This document shows positions 17,473 through 26,538 of a DNA stretch of 64,000 bases, in pieces (positions within the stretch are counted from its first letter, which is position 1; the number at the start of each line of letters is the position of its first letter). The DNA is from Sedimenticola hydrogenitrophicus. GTDB lineage: Bacteria > Pseudomonadota > Gammaproteobacteria > Chromatiales > Chromatiaceae. The notes under the pieces were generated by a model. The model was given only the letters and a program-made list of their open reading frames with translations. It did no database searches and had not been told where the DNA came from. The position numbers and the translations under genes were made by a program. Location of the stretch: NCBI RefSeq assembly GCF_029017505.1, contig NZ_JAQGEI010000001.1, positions 186,001-250,000 of the forward strand. The letters run 5' to 3'.

Positions 17473-18623
17473 CCCGTTTTCTTTTGACCCACGCCGACGT
17501 CGTGCTGGCCGACGAGGTGCGCAAGGACGTCGCCGTCCTGATCGAGGACGACCGCATCGCCGCCCTCGACCCGGAGACCAGCGGCGAGGCGCGCATCATC
17601 GACCTCTCCGGTCGGCTGCTGATCCCCGGCATGATCGACCTGCACTGCGATGCGCTCGAAAAGGAGGTGGAGCCCCGTCCCGGCGTGCATTTCCCGCTCG
17701 ACTTCGCCTGCGCCCAGGCCGACAAGCGCAATGCCGCCGCCGGCATCACCACGGTGTTTCACGCGCTCTCCTTCGCCAACCACGAACTGGGCGTGCGCAA
17801 CAACGCCTTCGCCGCCGAGATTGCCCGCGCCGTCCACGACTGGCAGCCGCATGCCCTTGTGGACAACCGGGTGCACGCACGCTACGAGGTCACCGACGAG
17901 ACGGCGCCGCCGGTACTGCAAGCGCTCATCGAGAACGGGGAGGCCCACCTGATTTCCTTCATGGACCACAGCCCCGGGCAGGGCCAGTTCCGCGACGTGG
18001 AAGCCTGGCGCGGCTATCTCGCCCGTACCTACAAGACGGAAGAAGGCGCGCTGGACGAGATTCTCGCGCGCAAGGTCGAGGCCGCCCGGGGCGCGATGGC
18101 GCGCATGGAATCTCTGGCCCGCCAGGCCCGCGCCCACGGTGTCGCCATCGCCAGCCACGACGACGACTCGCCGGACAAGGTGGCTGCGGTGCAGGCCCTT
18201 GGCGCGGTGATCTCCGAGTTCCCCATCAATCTGGAGACCGCCCGCGCCGCCCGCGAAAGCGGGCTGGCCACGCTGTTCGGCGCCCCCAACATCCTGCGCG
18301 GCAAGTCCCAGTCGGGCAACATGCGGGCGCTCGACGCGGTGCTGGCCGGCGTGGCCGATTGCCTGTGCGGCGACTATTCGCCCACCGCGCTGTTGCCCTC
18401 GGTGATGAGACTGCAGGAACTGGCCGGCATCACCTTACCCCAGGCGGTCGCCCTGGTGACGCGCAACCCGGCCCGGGCGGCGGGGCTCGATGATCGTGGC
18501 GAGATTGCCGTGGGCATGCGCGCCGACCTGGTGGCGGTCAAGCATCTTGGCGGCCTGCCCCAGGCCGAGCGGGTATGGTCGGGCGGCAAGTCGGCGCTAT
18601 CCGCGCACTTCGATCATCGGTGA
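17469..18623 (+). CDS. phnM: PhnM, RPnTP pyrophosphatase (amidohydrolase family)
   Basis: A 384-aa amidohydrolase that removes pyrophosphate from the ribose triphosphonate intermediate. The metal site begins MIDLHCDALEKEVEPRPGV. Later metal ligands lie in TTVFHALSF, FMDHSPGQGQ and IASHDDDSP. The C-terminal block is RGKSQSGNMRALDAVLAG...CGDYSPTALLP. Length matches the family (~380 aa). phnN follows after 10 bp. Confidence 0.95.
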   Translation: MTRFLLTHADVVLADEVRKDVAVLIEDDRIAALDPETSGEARIIDLSGRLLIPGMIDLHCDALEKEVEPRPGVHFPLDFACAQADKRNAAAGITTVFHALSFANHELGVRNNAFAAEIARAVHDWQPHALVDNRVHARYEVTDETAPPVLQALIENGEAHLISFMDHSPGQGQFRDVEAWRGYLARTYKTEEGALDEILARKVEAARGAMARMESLARQARAHGVAIASHDDDSPDKVAAVQALGAVISEFPINLETARAARESGLATLFGAPNILRGKSQSGNMRALDAVLAGVADCLCGDYSPTALLPSVMRLQELAGITLPQAVALVTRNPARAAGLDDRGEIAVGMRADLVAVKHLGGLPQAERVWSGGKSALSAHFDHR

Positions 18624-18633
18624 GGATCGGCAG

Positions 18634-19200
18634 ATGCGCACCCCGTTGATCTATGTCGTCGGTGCCTCCGGCAGCGGTAAGGATAGCCTGATGCAGTACG
18701 CCCGGCGGAAACTGGCCCGCGAGCCGGGGGTGGTATTCGCACACCGCTACATCACTCGCCCCGCCGATGCCGGCGGCGAAAACCATGTGGCCTTGAGCGA
18801 TGAAGAATTCCAGGCTCGCCTCTGTGCGCGTCTCTTCGCCCTGCATTGGTACAGCCACGGGCATGCCTATGGCATCGGCATCGAAATCAACCAGTGGCTG
18901 GCGAAAGGCGTGACGGTCGTCGTCAACGGCTCGAGGGCTTACTTAAGCGAAGCGCGCCGGGCTTGTCCCGAGTTGCTCCCGGTCTGGATCGAGGTGTCAC
19001 CGGGGGTCCTGTGCCAACGTCTGCACGAGCGCGGGCGTGAAACCGCCGAGGAGATAGAGCGGCGCCTGGCAAGGCATCAGAATATGCAGGGCGGGAGATC
19101 CGGCGGGGAGGTGATCCGCAACGACACTCGACTGGAGGAGGCAGGTGATGCGCTGGTGGCATTGATCCGCCGACGCGGCGGGATCAACGCATGCGCCTGA
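18634..19200 (+). CDS. phnN: PhnN, ribose 1,5-bisphosphate phosphokinase
   Basis: A 188-aa guanylate-kinase-like enzyme with P-loop VGASGSGKDS at the N-terminus and the RYITRPADAGGENHVALSDEEF block. It phosphorylates ribose 1,5-bisphosphate to PRPP, returning the sugar to metabolism. ATG 18634 is chosen because it immediately precedes the P-loop strand. The frame to 18490 would put phnM sequence in front. It overlaps phnP by 10 bp. Confidence 0.93.
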   Translation: MRTPLIYVVGASGSGKDSLMQYARRKLAREPGVVFAHRYITRPADAGGENHVALSDEEFQARLCARLFALHWYSHGHAYGIGIEINQWLAKGVTVVVNGSRAYLSEARRACPELLPVWIEVSPGVLCQRLHERGRETAEEIERRLARHQNMQGGRSGGEVIRNDTRLEEAGDALVALIRRRGGINACA

Positions 19201-19952
19201 CCTTTCTGGGCACCGGCGCGGCGGGCGGCGTACCGTTCTACGGCTGCACTTGCCCGGCCTGCGAGCGCGCCAGAGGCGACAGCCGGTATGCGCGGCGTCC
19301 CTGTTCCGCCTTGCTGGAGTCGGGCGAAACACGAATCCTGATCGATGCCGGCCTGATGAATCTGCACGAGCGCTTTCCCCCCGGCACCCTGACCGCCATC
19401 GTGCTGACCCATTACCATCCCGACCACGTGCAGGGTCTGTTTCATCTACGCTGGGGCGTGGGCGATACCATTCCCGTCATGGGACCACCGGACTCGGCAG
19501 GCTGCGCGGACCTGTACAGGAATCCCGGACTGCTCCGGTTTCAGGTGCTGCGCAAATTTGAGCCACTGAACATCGGTCCGTTCAAACTCACGCCGCTGCC
19601 TTTGATCCACTCCAAGCCTACCTTCGGTTATGCCATCGAGGATACGGGAGGCGAGCGAATCGCCTATCTCACAGACACGGTGGGATTACCCTCTCGCACC
19701 AAGTGCTTTCTTCGTGAATGGCGACCCGTGGACCTCGTCATCGATTGCACCCATCCCCCTCAGGCCCCGTCGCCAGGCAATCACAATGACTGGGACCGTG
19801 CCCTCGCGACTATCGACGAGATCGGTTCGGCGCGAGCATGGATGACGCACCTCGACCACAGCCTGGACGCCTGGCTGCTTGAACACCGACCGACTCTGCC
19901 CCAAGGCGTCCGAATTGCCACTGATAACACCGACGTCACGTTGGCTGGCTGA
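19191..19952 (+). CDS. phnP: PhnP, phosphoribosyl cyclic phosphodiesterase
   Basis: A 253-aa metallo-beta-lactamase-fold enzyme. The manganese site is HYHPDHVQGL near residue 67. The family's structural zinc site is CTCPACERARGD near residues 18-30, with CSALLESG after it. It opens the 1,2-cyclic phosphate made by PhnJ. It is the last gene of the operon. An inverted repeat at 19992-20040 follows. Confidence 0.94.
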   Translation: MRLTFLGTGAAGGVPFYGCTCPACERARGDSRYARRPCSALLESGETRILIDAGLMNLHERFPPGTLTAIVLTHYHPDHVQGLFHLRWGVGDTIPVMGPPDSAGCADLYRNPGLLRFQVLRKFEPLNIGPFKLTPLPLIHSKPTFGYAIEDTGGERIAYLTDTVGLPSRTKCFLREWRPVDLVIDCTHPPQAPSPGNHNDWDRALATIDEIGSARAWMTHLDHSLDAWLLEHRPTLPQGVRIATDNTDVTLAG

Positions 19953-19991
19953 AACTCTCCGGGTACTGATCGAGCTGTATATCGACTCGTT

Positions 19992-20040
19992 TGACTTGCC
20001 CCGAAAGTGCTGATACTCAACGTTGAGATAGGGCAGGTCA
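19992..20040 (+). repeat. Nested inverted repeat after phnP
   Basis: The outer arms TGACTTGCCC (19992-20001) and GGGCAGGTCA (20031-20040) pair with one G.U. Inside lies the perfect palindrome CTCAACGTTGAG (20017-20028). It sits between the converging ends of phnP and traW. A bidirectional terminator without a T-run is possible, and so is a junction scar of the cassette. It marks the right edge of the phn insertion. Confidence 0.5.
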
Positions 20041-20074
20041 AAGCATCATGTCTAAGTTGTCTGATCAGAGTTAT

Positions 20075-20719
20075 TTACTTTTGGGCACTGAGACCGTATT
20101 CAACCACCGTAAGTCGCGTTCCATCCTGGGTCACTATCACCGGTACTCTCTGAATATGAAATCGTTCAATCAGCATACCCTGCTGGTCGAAGTACAAGCG
20201 AACCTGCCATTCCTTCATGAGCGCCAGCACGGGTCCATTGGTCAGGATGGGTTTCATATGCACTGAATTGCTTTCAACCATCGCCCGTGCCCACTCGACT
20301 TGCACAGGGTCGTCTCCGTCAAAGAACAGAAGTTGCTTCGATAGTGTCATGTAGTCGAGCGGGTTTACCGTCGTGCCCGCCGGGTGAATGATACGGCCTT
20401 CATGGTCCTTGATGTCGTAGGGCACGGTGAGGCTGGGATCGACATAGTAGGTGTGGTTCTTCGTCGCACGTGGTAGTTGCACGCCTTCTGGGCGTTCGAC
20501 ATAGGCTTGGTACCTGGCCTTGGCGTCATCTTCGAGACGCGTCAGCTCGCCGCTTGCCTCAAGCGCGGTGAGGCGCTGCTCGATGGTCTGCAGCATGTCC
20601 TGCTCGGCGATGGGGTAGACGGGTCCCACCACGCCGAGGTCACGGGCGAGCAGGACGCTAGAACAGGCGAACAGCGCGACCGATAATGTGATCTTTGGAA
20701 ATCCAACCGATGTCTTCAT
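20075..20719 (-). CDS. traW: TraW, F-type pilus assembly protein
   Basis: A 214-aa exported protein. The mature start DLGVVGPVYPIAEQDMLQTI is the conserved TraW opening. LFFDGDDPVQVEWARAM and the closing VVEYGL segment also fit. TraW is periplasmic and works with TrbC and TraU. It overlaps the upstream peptidase gene by 62 bp. In F and SXT traU follows directly, whereas here the phn operon stands between them. Confidence 0.92.
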   Translation of the reverse strand: MKTSVGFPKITLSVALFACSSVLLARDLGVVGPVYPIAEQDMLQTIEQRLTALEASGELTRLEDDAKARYQAYVERPEGVQLPRATKNHTYYVDPSLTVPYDIKDHEGRIIHPAGTTVNPLDYMTLSKQLLFFDGDDPVQVEWARAMVESNSVHMKPILTNGPVLALMKEWQVRLYFDQQGMLIERFHIQRVPVIVTQDGTRLTVVEYGLSAQK

Positions 20720-21188
20720 AGCGTGAGTCGTAGCTGTCGGGGTGGGGTGTCCACACGAAGTAGCGTCCGGCCGGGATCACCCCAGTGGGTCCGGCCTGCA
20801 GGGGCTGGCCGGAGCGCGAACGGGTCTTGGCGGTGGCGATGTGTTCGCCGTTAATATGGAAATCCCGGCCCTCGCGGGTGACTTCATCGCCCGGCACGCC
20901 CATGGCCTTCTTGATGAAGAACATGCCCTGCGGATAGAAGCGATTCTGCGGCGGGTAGAAGGCGACCAGATCGCCACGGGCGGCCGGGGCCTCGGTCTTG
21001 AGCACCAGGTAGAGCACGCCCGGCAGGCTTTCGGTGCCGTTGATACCGATGCGGTACCAGGGCGAGAGCGTCAGCGAGAGGAGCCAGATGAGCAGGACGA
21101 TGCCGACCGTCAGGCCCAGCCATCGCAGGAATCGGCGGATCTGCACGCGAAGTTTCGTGGGTTGGAGGACCGCAGTCTGGAGTGTCAT
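20658..21188 (-). CDS. TraF-type conjugation signal peptidase (S26 family)
   Basis: A 176-aa protein with one N-terminal membrane segment (LGLTVGIVLLIWLLSLTL). The S26 serine motif follows (GTESLPGVLY, catalytic Ser), with the lysine block FFIKKAMGVPGDEV. The family includes RP4 TraF and SXT TrsF/TrhF, which mature the pilin. The pilin at 28081 is the likely substrate. ATG 21188 overlaps the trbI stop. Confidence 0.88.
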   Translation of the reverse strand: MTLQTAVLQPTKLRVQIRRFLRWLGLTVGIVLLIWLLSLTLSPWYRIGINGTESLPGVLYLVLKTEAPAARGDLVAFYPPQNRFYPQGMFFIKKAMGVPGDEVTREGRDFHINGEHIATAKTRSRSGQPLQAGPTGVIPAGRYFVWTPHPDSYDSRYEDIGWISKDHIIGRAVRLF

Positions 21189-21514
21189 GGGCTTGGCGCC
21201 TCGATGCGCTTGCGCAGCACCGGCGTGAGATCGGGGGCGCCGGAGATGAGGGCCGGGGCGGCGAGGATGACGACGCGGTAGTCGCGCGCCAGGTTCGCGG
21301 TCTCCTGTTCCAGGCGGGCCGCGAATCGTGCCGCATCCATCGAGCGTTCCGCGTCCGGCAGCTTCATCAAGTCGGGATGACGGACGTGTTCGTTGACCAG
21401 GCCGGCGAGGTCCACCTGGGCGACCGTCAGCGGTGGGAAGACGATGCGTTCCACGAGGAGAGCGATCAGTCCACCCGCCAGTCCGAACAGCAGGCCGTAT
21501 GACCAGCGGGGCAT
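21185..21514 (-). CDS. trbI: TrbI, type-F conjugation protein
   Basis: A 109-aa bitopic inner-membrane protein (membrane segment about residues 5-23) with a periplasmic tail ending in VVILAAPALISGAPDLTPVLRKRI, as in F TrbI, which affects pilus retraction. It lies between traC and the peptidase with ATGA overlaps on both sides. Identity rests on motif and position together. Confidence 0.82.
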   Translation of the reverse strand: MPRWSYGLLFGLAGGLIALLVERIVFPPLTVAQVDLAGLVNEHVRHPDLMKLPDAERSMDAARFAARLEQETANLARDYRVVILAAPALISGAPDLTPVLRKRIEAPSP

Positions 21515-24045
21515 CAGCGGCTTCCTCCGGTTTCCACCAAGCGCTCGATCGCCTCGACCAGGCTCATCCCCTGGCGCTGCATCGTCTCGATGGCGGCGTA
21601 TTCCTCGGCGCGGGTGGAGTAGAGTTTCTCGGCGAAGGGGTCCACCACCAGACGGCCGATGGTGGTGCCGCCGGGTCCCATGATGGCGATCTCCGAGTAC
21701 TTGCCCTGCTGGGTGTCGACGCTGGTCAGCAGCCGGCGCAGGGGCTCGTCCATCATGATGCGGTCGCTGTTCTCGGCGGCCTTGATCGATTCCGGCTTCT
21801 GGCGCAGCAGGAACACCCAGTCGGCGTTGTCCAGGGCGGCCTTGGAGGTGCCCGACTTGAAGTAGTCGTCGATGCCCTGGGTGATGGTCATGAAGGCCCC
21901 GCCGAATTTGCGGGCCGTGCGGTAGCCTTGCTCGATGAACTGCCCGGCGTTGCCTTCGCCCATTAGACGCCAGGCTTCGTCGATGATGCAGAGCTTGCGC
22001 TGGTTGCGATCCCCCAGGTACATCGCCTCGGTGATGCGCATCATCAGCAGCAGGAGCACGACGGTCTGCAGATCCGGACGGGCATCGAGCTCACCCAGCT
22101 CCAGCACCACGAAGGGGTTGTCCAGGTCGATGTTGGCCGCGCCCTCGAAGTAACGGCCGTAGCTGCCCTCGCTGGTGTAGGGATAGAGCATGCGGCCGAC
22201 ACGGCGCGCGCTTTCGTCGTCGTTTCCGAGCAGCCAGCCGGCGACCTCGGAGATGGTAGCGTGGTTGCCGTGGGCGCCCCAGGTCGCCTTGATGGCCTCT
22301 TCGAGAAAGGCGGTCTGCAAGCTGTTGAGCCCCTGTTTGGAAGCGGCCATCTGCGCCAGGACCGCCTTGAGCATGGGCATTTCTTCGGCGATGTCGCGGA
22401 TGCCGGTGAAGGGGTTGAGTCGGATGCGCGTCCCCTCGGAGAACTCCAGGTAGGTGCCGCCCACCAGGTGGCAGAGCCGCTCGTAGCTGCGCCCCGAGTC
22501 GATGACCCAGACGCGGCCCCCGGTGCCGAGCAGGCTGGTGACCATCTCCTGGGTGAAGAAGCTCTTGCCGGCGCCGCTGGCCGCGGCCACGGCGACGTTG
22601 AAGTTGCCCTTCTTGTTGTCGAAGGGATCGACGTGCATGACCTGGCCGCGCCGGCCGAGCAGCATCAGCAGGGGCGTGCCGGTGCCTTTCCATTCGGCGA
22701 TCACCGGTGCGGTGTTGATGCAGGACCAGGTGAGGAAGGTGCGCAGCCGGCCCAGGGTGCGCATCTCCTCCACGAAACCGGGACCGGGCATCAGCGGCAG
22801 GCTGGAAAGAAAGGCGTGCAAGGCGGTGAACCGGTCCTTCTGCAGGGTCCAGCCACGTGATTCGAACAGGGCGCGGAGCCGCTGATCGGCGTAGTCGCCC
22901 TCATCGCGGGAGGCGAACAGCACCAGTTGGGTGTGGGCCTGCAACAGCTTGTGTCCGCCCTCCACCAGGCGGGTGACGAAGTCCCAGTCCTGCTTGCGCT
23001 CCCGCCAGGCAGGCAGGAAGCGCCCCATGGCCGAGTCCGCCATCTGGGTCGCACGCGCCGCCTTCATCTTCGCGCCATGAGCGGCCGTAATCTGATCCGG
23101 CATGTGCACCGTGAGGGTATAGAGAAACGGGCACGGCAGGCGCAGGGTGTTGCCGAACAGGTCCCCGATGAGGTCGCTCATCCCCCAGCCCGCCCAGGAC
23201 TGGGGATACTGGCGGACGGAGTAGGGCCGCACCTCGACCACGTGGTCGCCGCGGGCGAGCCCCAGGCCGTCGCGGCCGACCAGCAGCAAGGTGTCGCCGT
23301 CCACCGCCTGTTCCTTGAGCAGGCGGTCGTCTTCCCAATGCAGTGGGATGCGTCGGTCCTGCGCCGGGCTCAGGAGGGTATCCAGCAGGTTGACGAGGAC
23401 ATCGGCGTCCACGGTCCGGCTCGGCAGGCCCGCCGAAGAGAGGATGCCTCGGATCGCCTCCCGGGTGCGCGACAGCCATTGGGTCTCGGCGGCGTCGCCG
23501 GTGCTCTTCGTCGCGGGTCGCAGCACGGTGATGAACAGCCGGAAGTCCCGCACCAGCATCGGCTGGTCCGAAAGGAGCGAGCGCCAGTTACCTCGGCGCA
23601 GATAGTCGACGCGCTTGTCCGCGAGAAATCGGAACACGGCATCCTGGCCGTTGCTCTTACTGCCGCGGCGGGCCTTCGCCCAATGCTCCAACAGCGGCAG
23701 GACATCGGGCGAGGCATACAACAGGAGCTGCACCGAGGTGCCGGGTTTCAGGCCCTGGGTGAACAGCCCGCTCAGTACCTTGAGCTGATTCTCGCCGAGC
23801 CCCACCGCCGGCGTGGCCTCCAGCATGAAACCCACGCTGTCCTCGTTGAAGAACAGCTGGGTCTGCGGGTCGAAACGCTCGTAGGGCAAGAGACCGGCCA
23901 GAGGATGGTGCTCGGCCAGCAGGCGCGCGGTGCGCAGCGAAGGCGGCAGATCACCGGCGGCGTAGGCGCTACCCGGTGATTCTTCCCGGAACCATTGCCG
24001 GACCTCGTGGGTGACGAGCTGTTTGATGTCGGTGAGGCCGATCAT
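21514..24045 (-). CDS. traC: TraC, type IV secretion ATPase (VirB4 family)
   Basis: An 843-aa ATPase that powers pilus assembly at the inner membrane. The N-terminal TraC domain includes YERFDPQTQLFFNEDSVGFMLEA near 55-78. Walker A is AAASGAGKSFF at about 487-497 and Walker B is KLCIIDEAWRLM near 695. Length is close to F TraC (~875 aa). The start overlaps the traV stop. A CACGTG palindrome at 23235-23248 is coding and probably chance. Confidence 0.95.
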   Translation of the reverse strand: MIGLTDIKQLVTHEVRQWFREESPGSAYAAGDLPPSLRTARLLAEHHPLAGLLPYERFDPQTQLFFNEDSVGFMLEATPAVGLGENQLKVLSGLFTQGLKPGTSVQLLLYASPDVLPLLEHWAKARRGSKSNGQDAVFRFLADKRVDYLRRGNWRSLLSDQPMLVRDFRLFITVLRPATKSTGDAAETQWLSRTREAIRGILSSAGLPSRTVDADVLVNLLDTLLSPAQDRRIPLHWEDDRLLKEQAVDGDTLLLVGRDGLGLARGDHVVEVRPYSVRQYPQSWAGWGMSDLIGDLFGNTLRLPCPFLYTLTVHMPDQITAAHGAKMKAARATQMADSAMGRFLPAWRERKQDWDFVTRLVEGGHKLLQAHTQLVLFASRDEGDYADQRLRALFESRGWTLQKDRFTALHAFLSSLPLMPGPGFVEEMRTLGRLRTFLTWSCINTAPVIAEWKGTGTPLLMLLGRRGQVMHVDPFDNKKGNFNVAVAAASGAGKSFFTQEMVTSLLGTGGRVWVIDSGRSYERLCHLVGGTYLEFSEGTRIRLNPFTGIRDIAEEMPMLKAVLAQMAASKQGLNSLQTAFLEEAIKATWGAHGNHATISEVAGWLLGNDDESARRVGRMLYPYTSEGSYGRYFEGAANIDLDNPFVVLELGELDARPDLQTVVLLLLMMRITEAMYLGDRNQRKLCIIDEAWRLMGEGNAGQFIEQGYRTARKFGGAFMTITQGIDDYFKSGTSKAALDNADWVFLLRQKPESIKAAENSDRIMMDEPLRRLLTSVDTQQGKYSEIAIMGPGGTTIGRLVVDPFAEKLYSTRAEEYAAIETMQRQGMSLVEAIERLVETGGSR

Positions 24046-24431
24046 TGCCCGAGCCGCCAGGTGCCGTTGTCCAGCCGCAGGTAGAGGTAGGTCTCGTCGT
24101 GGAGATCGCCTGTTTTGTCCTCCCAGCGATCGATCCAGACGCGGATGTGCCTCGGTCGCGTCAGCAGCGGATCGCCCGGCTGCACAGTGGCGATGATGGG
24201 CGCGTCCGTTGCGTTTGCACGCGGCTGGTCGGATGACTCGTTCTTGTCGTACTCGTCTCCGCCATCACCATTGAGGCGGCCGCGTTGCAGGGTACCCGTG
24301 ACCGAGGCTTGATAGATCTCACCGACGGGCTTGCAGCCCACGCCATCGGGTACGCCGCAGGCGTATTTGGGGTTGCCGGCGCAGCCGGCCAGCAGGACCA
24401 GCGCCAGGGATGAAAAGAGCGCCTTGGTCAT
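24042..24431 (-). CDS. traV: TraV, outer-membrane lipoprotein of the transfer channel
   Basis: A 129-aa lipoprotein: signal sequence MTKALFSSLALVLLAGC with lipobox LAGC, then two further cysteines (YACGVPDGVGCKPV). The C-terminal RPRHIRVWIDRWED segment fits TraV, which anchors TraK and TraB in the outer-membrane core. It overlaps the dsbC-like gene by 4 bp. Confidence 0.9.
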   Translation of the reverse strand: MTKALFSSLALVLLAGCAGNPKYACGVPDGVGCKPVGEIYQASVTGTLQRGRLNGDGGDEYDKNESSDQPRANATDAPIIATVQPGDPLLTRPRHIRVWIDRWEDKTGDLHDETYLYLRLDNGTWRLGQ

Positions 24432-25237
24432 TGCGCCACCTCCCGCTCGGCGTTGGCGTCCGGTGTCGCGCTACCGGGTCCATCCGTGGACCCGGCGGCG
24501 CCCTGTTCCAGCCAGGTTCTGAGTTGCTCGATGGGCAGGTAACCGTTGTGGACGCGCCCATCCGGAGCGACCAGTGTCGGGGTGCCCTGAATGCCATGGG
24601 CGCGGCCGAAGGCCATGGCCTGATCGACGAGTTCGCGCGCCCGTTCGGTACAGTCGGCGGCAGGTGGCTCGCTGTCCTTGGCCGTTCCATCCATGATACG
24701 CATGAGCGTATCGGCTGGCCGCGCATCGCAGAGGATGGCCACCGCCTTGTCGCGGGCCTCCGGGTGCAGTGCGGGAACGGGGAACATGATCTCCCATACC
24801 TCGATGCCCTCGGCCTGCCTCAGCGCCTGATGGAGCTTGCGGCACCAGGGACAGTCGGGATCGGAGAAGACGGCGAGTCGCAAGGGTCCCTCGCCGTAGT
24901 GCACAGCCGCATCAAACGGCAACGCCTTCCAGTCGAGACGCGCAAGCTGCGCCTTGCGCTCGGCGGTCACGTCCCGCGCGGTTGTCAGGTCGTAGAGGTG
25001 GCCCACCACCAGCCAGCGGCCCGAGATGTCCGCATAGAGGATATTCCGGCCGGCCACGACCTCCACCAGCCCCGGAATCGGAGAGGGTGCGATGGTATCG
25101 ATGCTGGTCGATGGCATGGCCTGGCGTACTGCCTGTTCGATGGCGGCGAAGCTCTGCGCCGGCTCGGCTGCTACGGGGGTGAGGCCGCTCGCCAGGATCA
25201 CGAGCAGGCCAGCGAGCAGATGGTGGGTCAGTTTCAT
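24428..25237 (-). CDS. DsbC-like periplasmic disulfide isomerase
   Basis: A 269-aa exported protein with an N-terminal DsbC dimerisation-like region and a thioredoxin fold with CPWC at about 129-132 (FSDPDCPWCRKLHQAL). The C-terminal block GIQGTPTLVAPDG carries the cis-proline. Dsb proteins occur in SXT-like tra operons, where they probably help fold the cysteine-rich TraN and TraU. ATG 25237 is preferred because it begins the signal peptide. Confidence 0.9.
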   Translation of the reverse strand: MKLTHHLLAGLLVILASGLTPVAAEPAQSFAAIEQAVRQAMPSTSIDTIAPSPIPGLVEVVAGRNILYADISGRWLVVGHLYDLTTARDVTAERKAQLARLDWKALPFDAAVHYGEGPLRLAVFSDPDCPWCRKLHQALRQAEGIEVWEIMFPVPALHPEARDKAVAILCDARPADTLMRIMDGTAKDSEPPAADCTERARELVDQAMAFGRAHGIQGTPTLVAPDGRVHNGYLPIEQLRTWLEQGAAGSTDGPGSATPDANAEREVAQ

Positions 25238-26538
25238 GAGGATCCTCCGGTGTCGTTGGCGTTCTTGAGCATATCCACCCCGAGTTCGAGGCCTTCGTTC
25301 AGCACCACCTCCACCACCCGGCCGGCGTCCACCTCGAGGACCGGATAGACCTCGTTGGCCCGTTCCAGATACCACTGGGCGATGCGGTCCAGCGCCGAGG
25401 AGAAGCCGTTGGCGACGCCAAATTGGGCGATGTTGCCGGGATCGATGTTCTGCACGTTGCCCAGGGCACTGGAGGACAAGGAGGTGAACGACTGAGCGAC
25501 ACCGTTACCGATCCCGCTGGCCACGCCGGCGACCAGGGCGCGGGCGATGAGCTGTCCCTGCTTGCTCACCACCCGGCCGCGCAGCCCTGCCTTGCCGTCC
25601 TCGCCGGCGACGAAGCCCTTCAGGGCGACCTCCAGCGCGGTGCCGTCACGCAGCACACAGCTCAGTTTCTCGAGCCGCAGGTAGGCGCGTTCGGAAGCCA
25701 GGTCCCCAAAGCCGGCGGCGGTGACGAAACACTCCCGCACCCGGGAGCGGAAACGGTTGGGCAGGGTGCCGTGATCCAGCAGACGCAGCAGCACCGGTTG
25801 CGGGTTGGTCTTGGCGAGGCCGCCGGTGGGTGCGTCGAGGCCGGACAACATGACGGCTTTGGCGAAGGCCCCGGCCGGCAGGAAGTCGCGGACATGATGC
25901 GTGACCGGTTTACCGGTGCCCGCATACTTGTTGTCTTTCCCATCGGCACGCTTGCCGTCCCCTATGTTGGGATTGGCCGTGAGATCGACCACCAGGATGC
26001 CGGGTCCCGCGCCGGTGGATGCGGTCGTCGCGCGGCGAGTCGTGCTGTCGAATCGTCTGGGTGCCGGAGGGGGAGGCAGCAGTTGATTGTTGGCAGCAAC
26101 AGCGGATGTGTTTTGGGCGGTCTCGTTCGCTTGTTGAGGTGGGGGTGTGTTATCGGTCAACGGTTGGGCCACTGACTGACTCCGAGGCGGAGGAGGCGGT
26201 GGAAGTGCCCGGGTCGTCGCCGTGGCGTCCGCACGCTGCTGGCGCTGTACGTCTTCGAGCCGGCCGCGCAGTTCGTCCATCTGGCGACGCAGCTCCGCAT
26301 TCGTTTGCTTCAACCCCTGCAGCTCAGTCTCGGAGCGGGCGATCCATACCTCGCTGGGATCCAGATTGCTCGCCGGCGTGCGGTAGTTATTGACCACCTC
26401 CTTGGTATTGGCGGCTTGCTCGATCCGGCGGGCCGGATCGGAGAGGTAGAGTCCCAGTATCACCAGCGAGACCAGTGCGCCCACCGCGGTGAGCGTCACC
26501 CAGACCTGGCGGTGTTTTATGCCGCGGCTGTCGTCCAT
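25234..26538 (-). CDS. traB: TraB, inner-membrane-anchored core-channel protein
   Basis: A 434-aa protein with an N-terminal membrane helix (LTAVGALVSLVILGLYL) and a coiled coil at about 70-105 (ELQGLKQTNAELRRQMDELRGRLEDVQ). A proline-rich stretch follows near 112-165, then the C-terminal VirB10-like barrel domain with FLPAGAFAKAVMLSGLDAPTG. It spans the periplasm and links inner and outer membrane parts. It is directly downstream of traK. Confidence 0.93.
   Translation of the reverse strand: MDDSRGIKHRQVWVTLTAVGALVSLVILGLYLSDPARRIEQAANTKEVVNNYRTPASNLDPSEVWIARSETELQGLKQTNAELRRQMDELRGRLEDVQRQQRADATATTRALPPPPPPRSQSVAQPLTDNTPPPQQANETAQNTSAVAANNQLLPPPPAPRRFDSTTRRATTASTGAGPGILVVDLTANPNIGDGKRADGKDNKYAGTGKPVTHHVRDFLPAGAFAKAVMLSGLDAPTGGLAKTNPQPVLLRLLDHGTLPNRFRSRVRECFVTAAGFGDLASERAYLRLEKLSCVLRDGTALEVALKGFVAGEDGKAGLRGRVVSKQGQLIARALVAGVASGIGNGVAQSFTSLSSSALGNVQNIDPGNIAQFGVANGFSSALDRIAQWYLERANEVYPVLEVDAGRVVEVVLNEGLELGVDMLKNANDTGGSS

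Noticed and set aside
19992-20040. Integron attC site
   Set aside because: Lacks the RYYYAAC/GTTRRRY core pair and no integrase or cassette array is present.
23235-23248. CGACCACGTGGTCG palindrome as another parS
   Set aside because: Lies in conserved traC coding sequence far from the partition genes and its flanks differ from the 48705 site. Chance is likely in GC-rich DNA.
22927-23979. Plus-strand frame of 350 codons opposite traC
   Set aside because: Antisense shadow with no recognisable domain.
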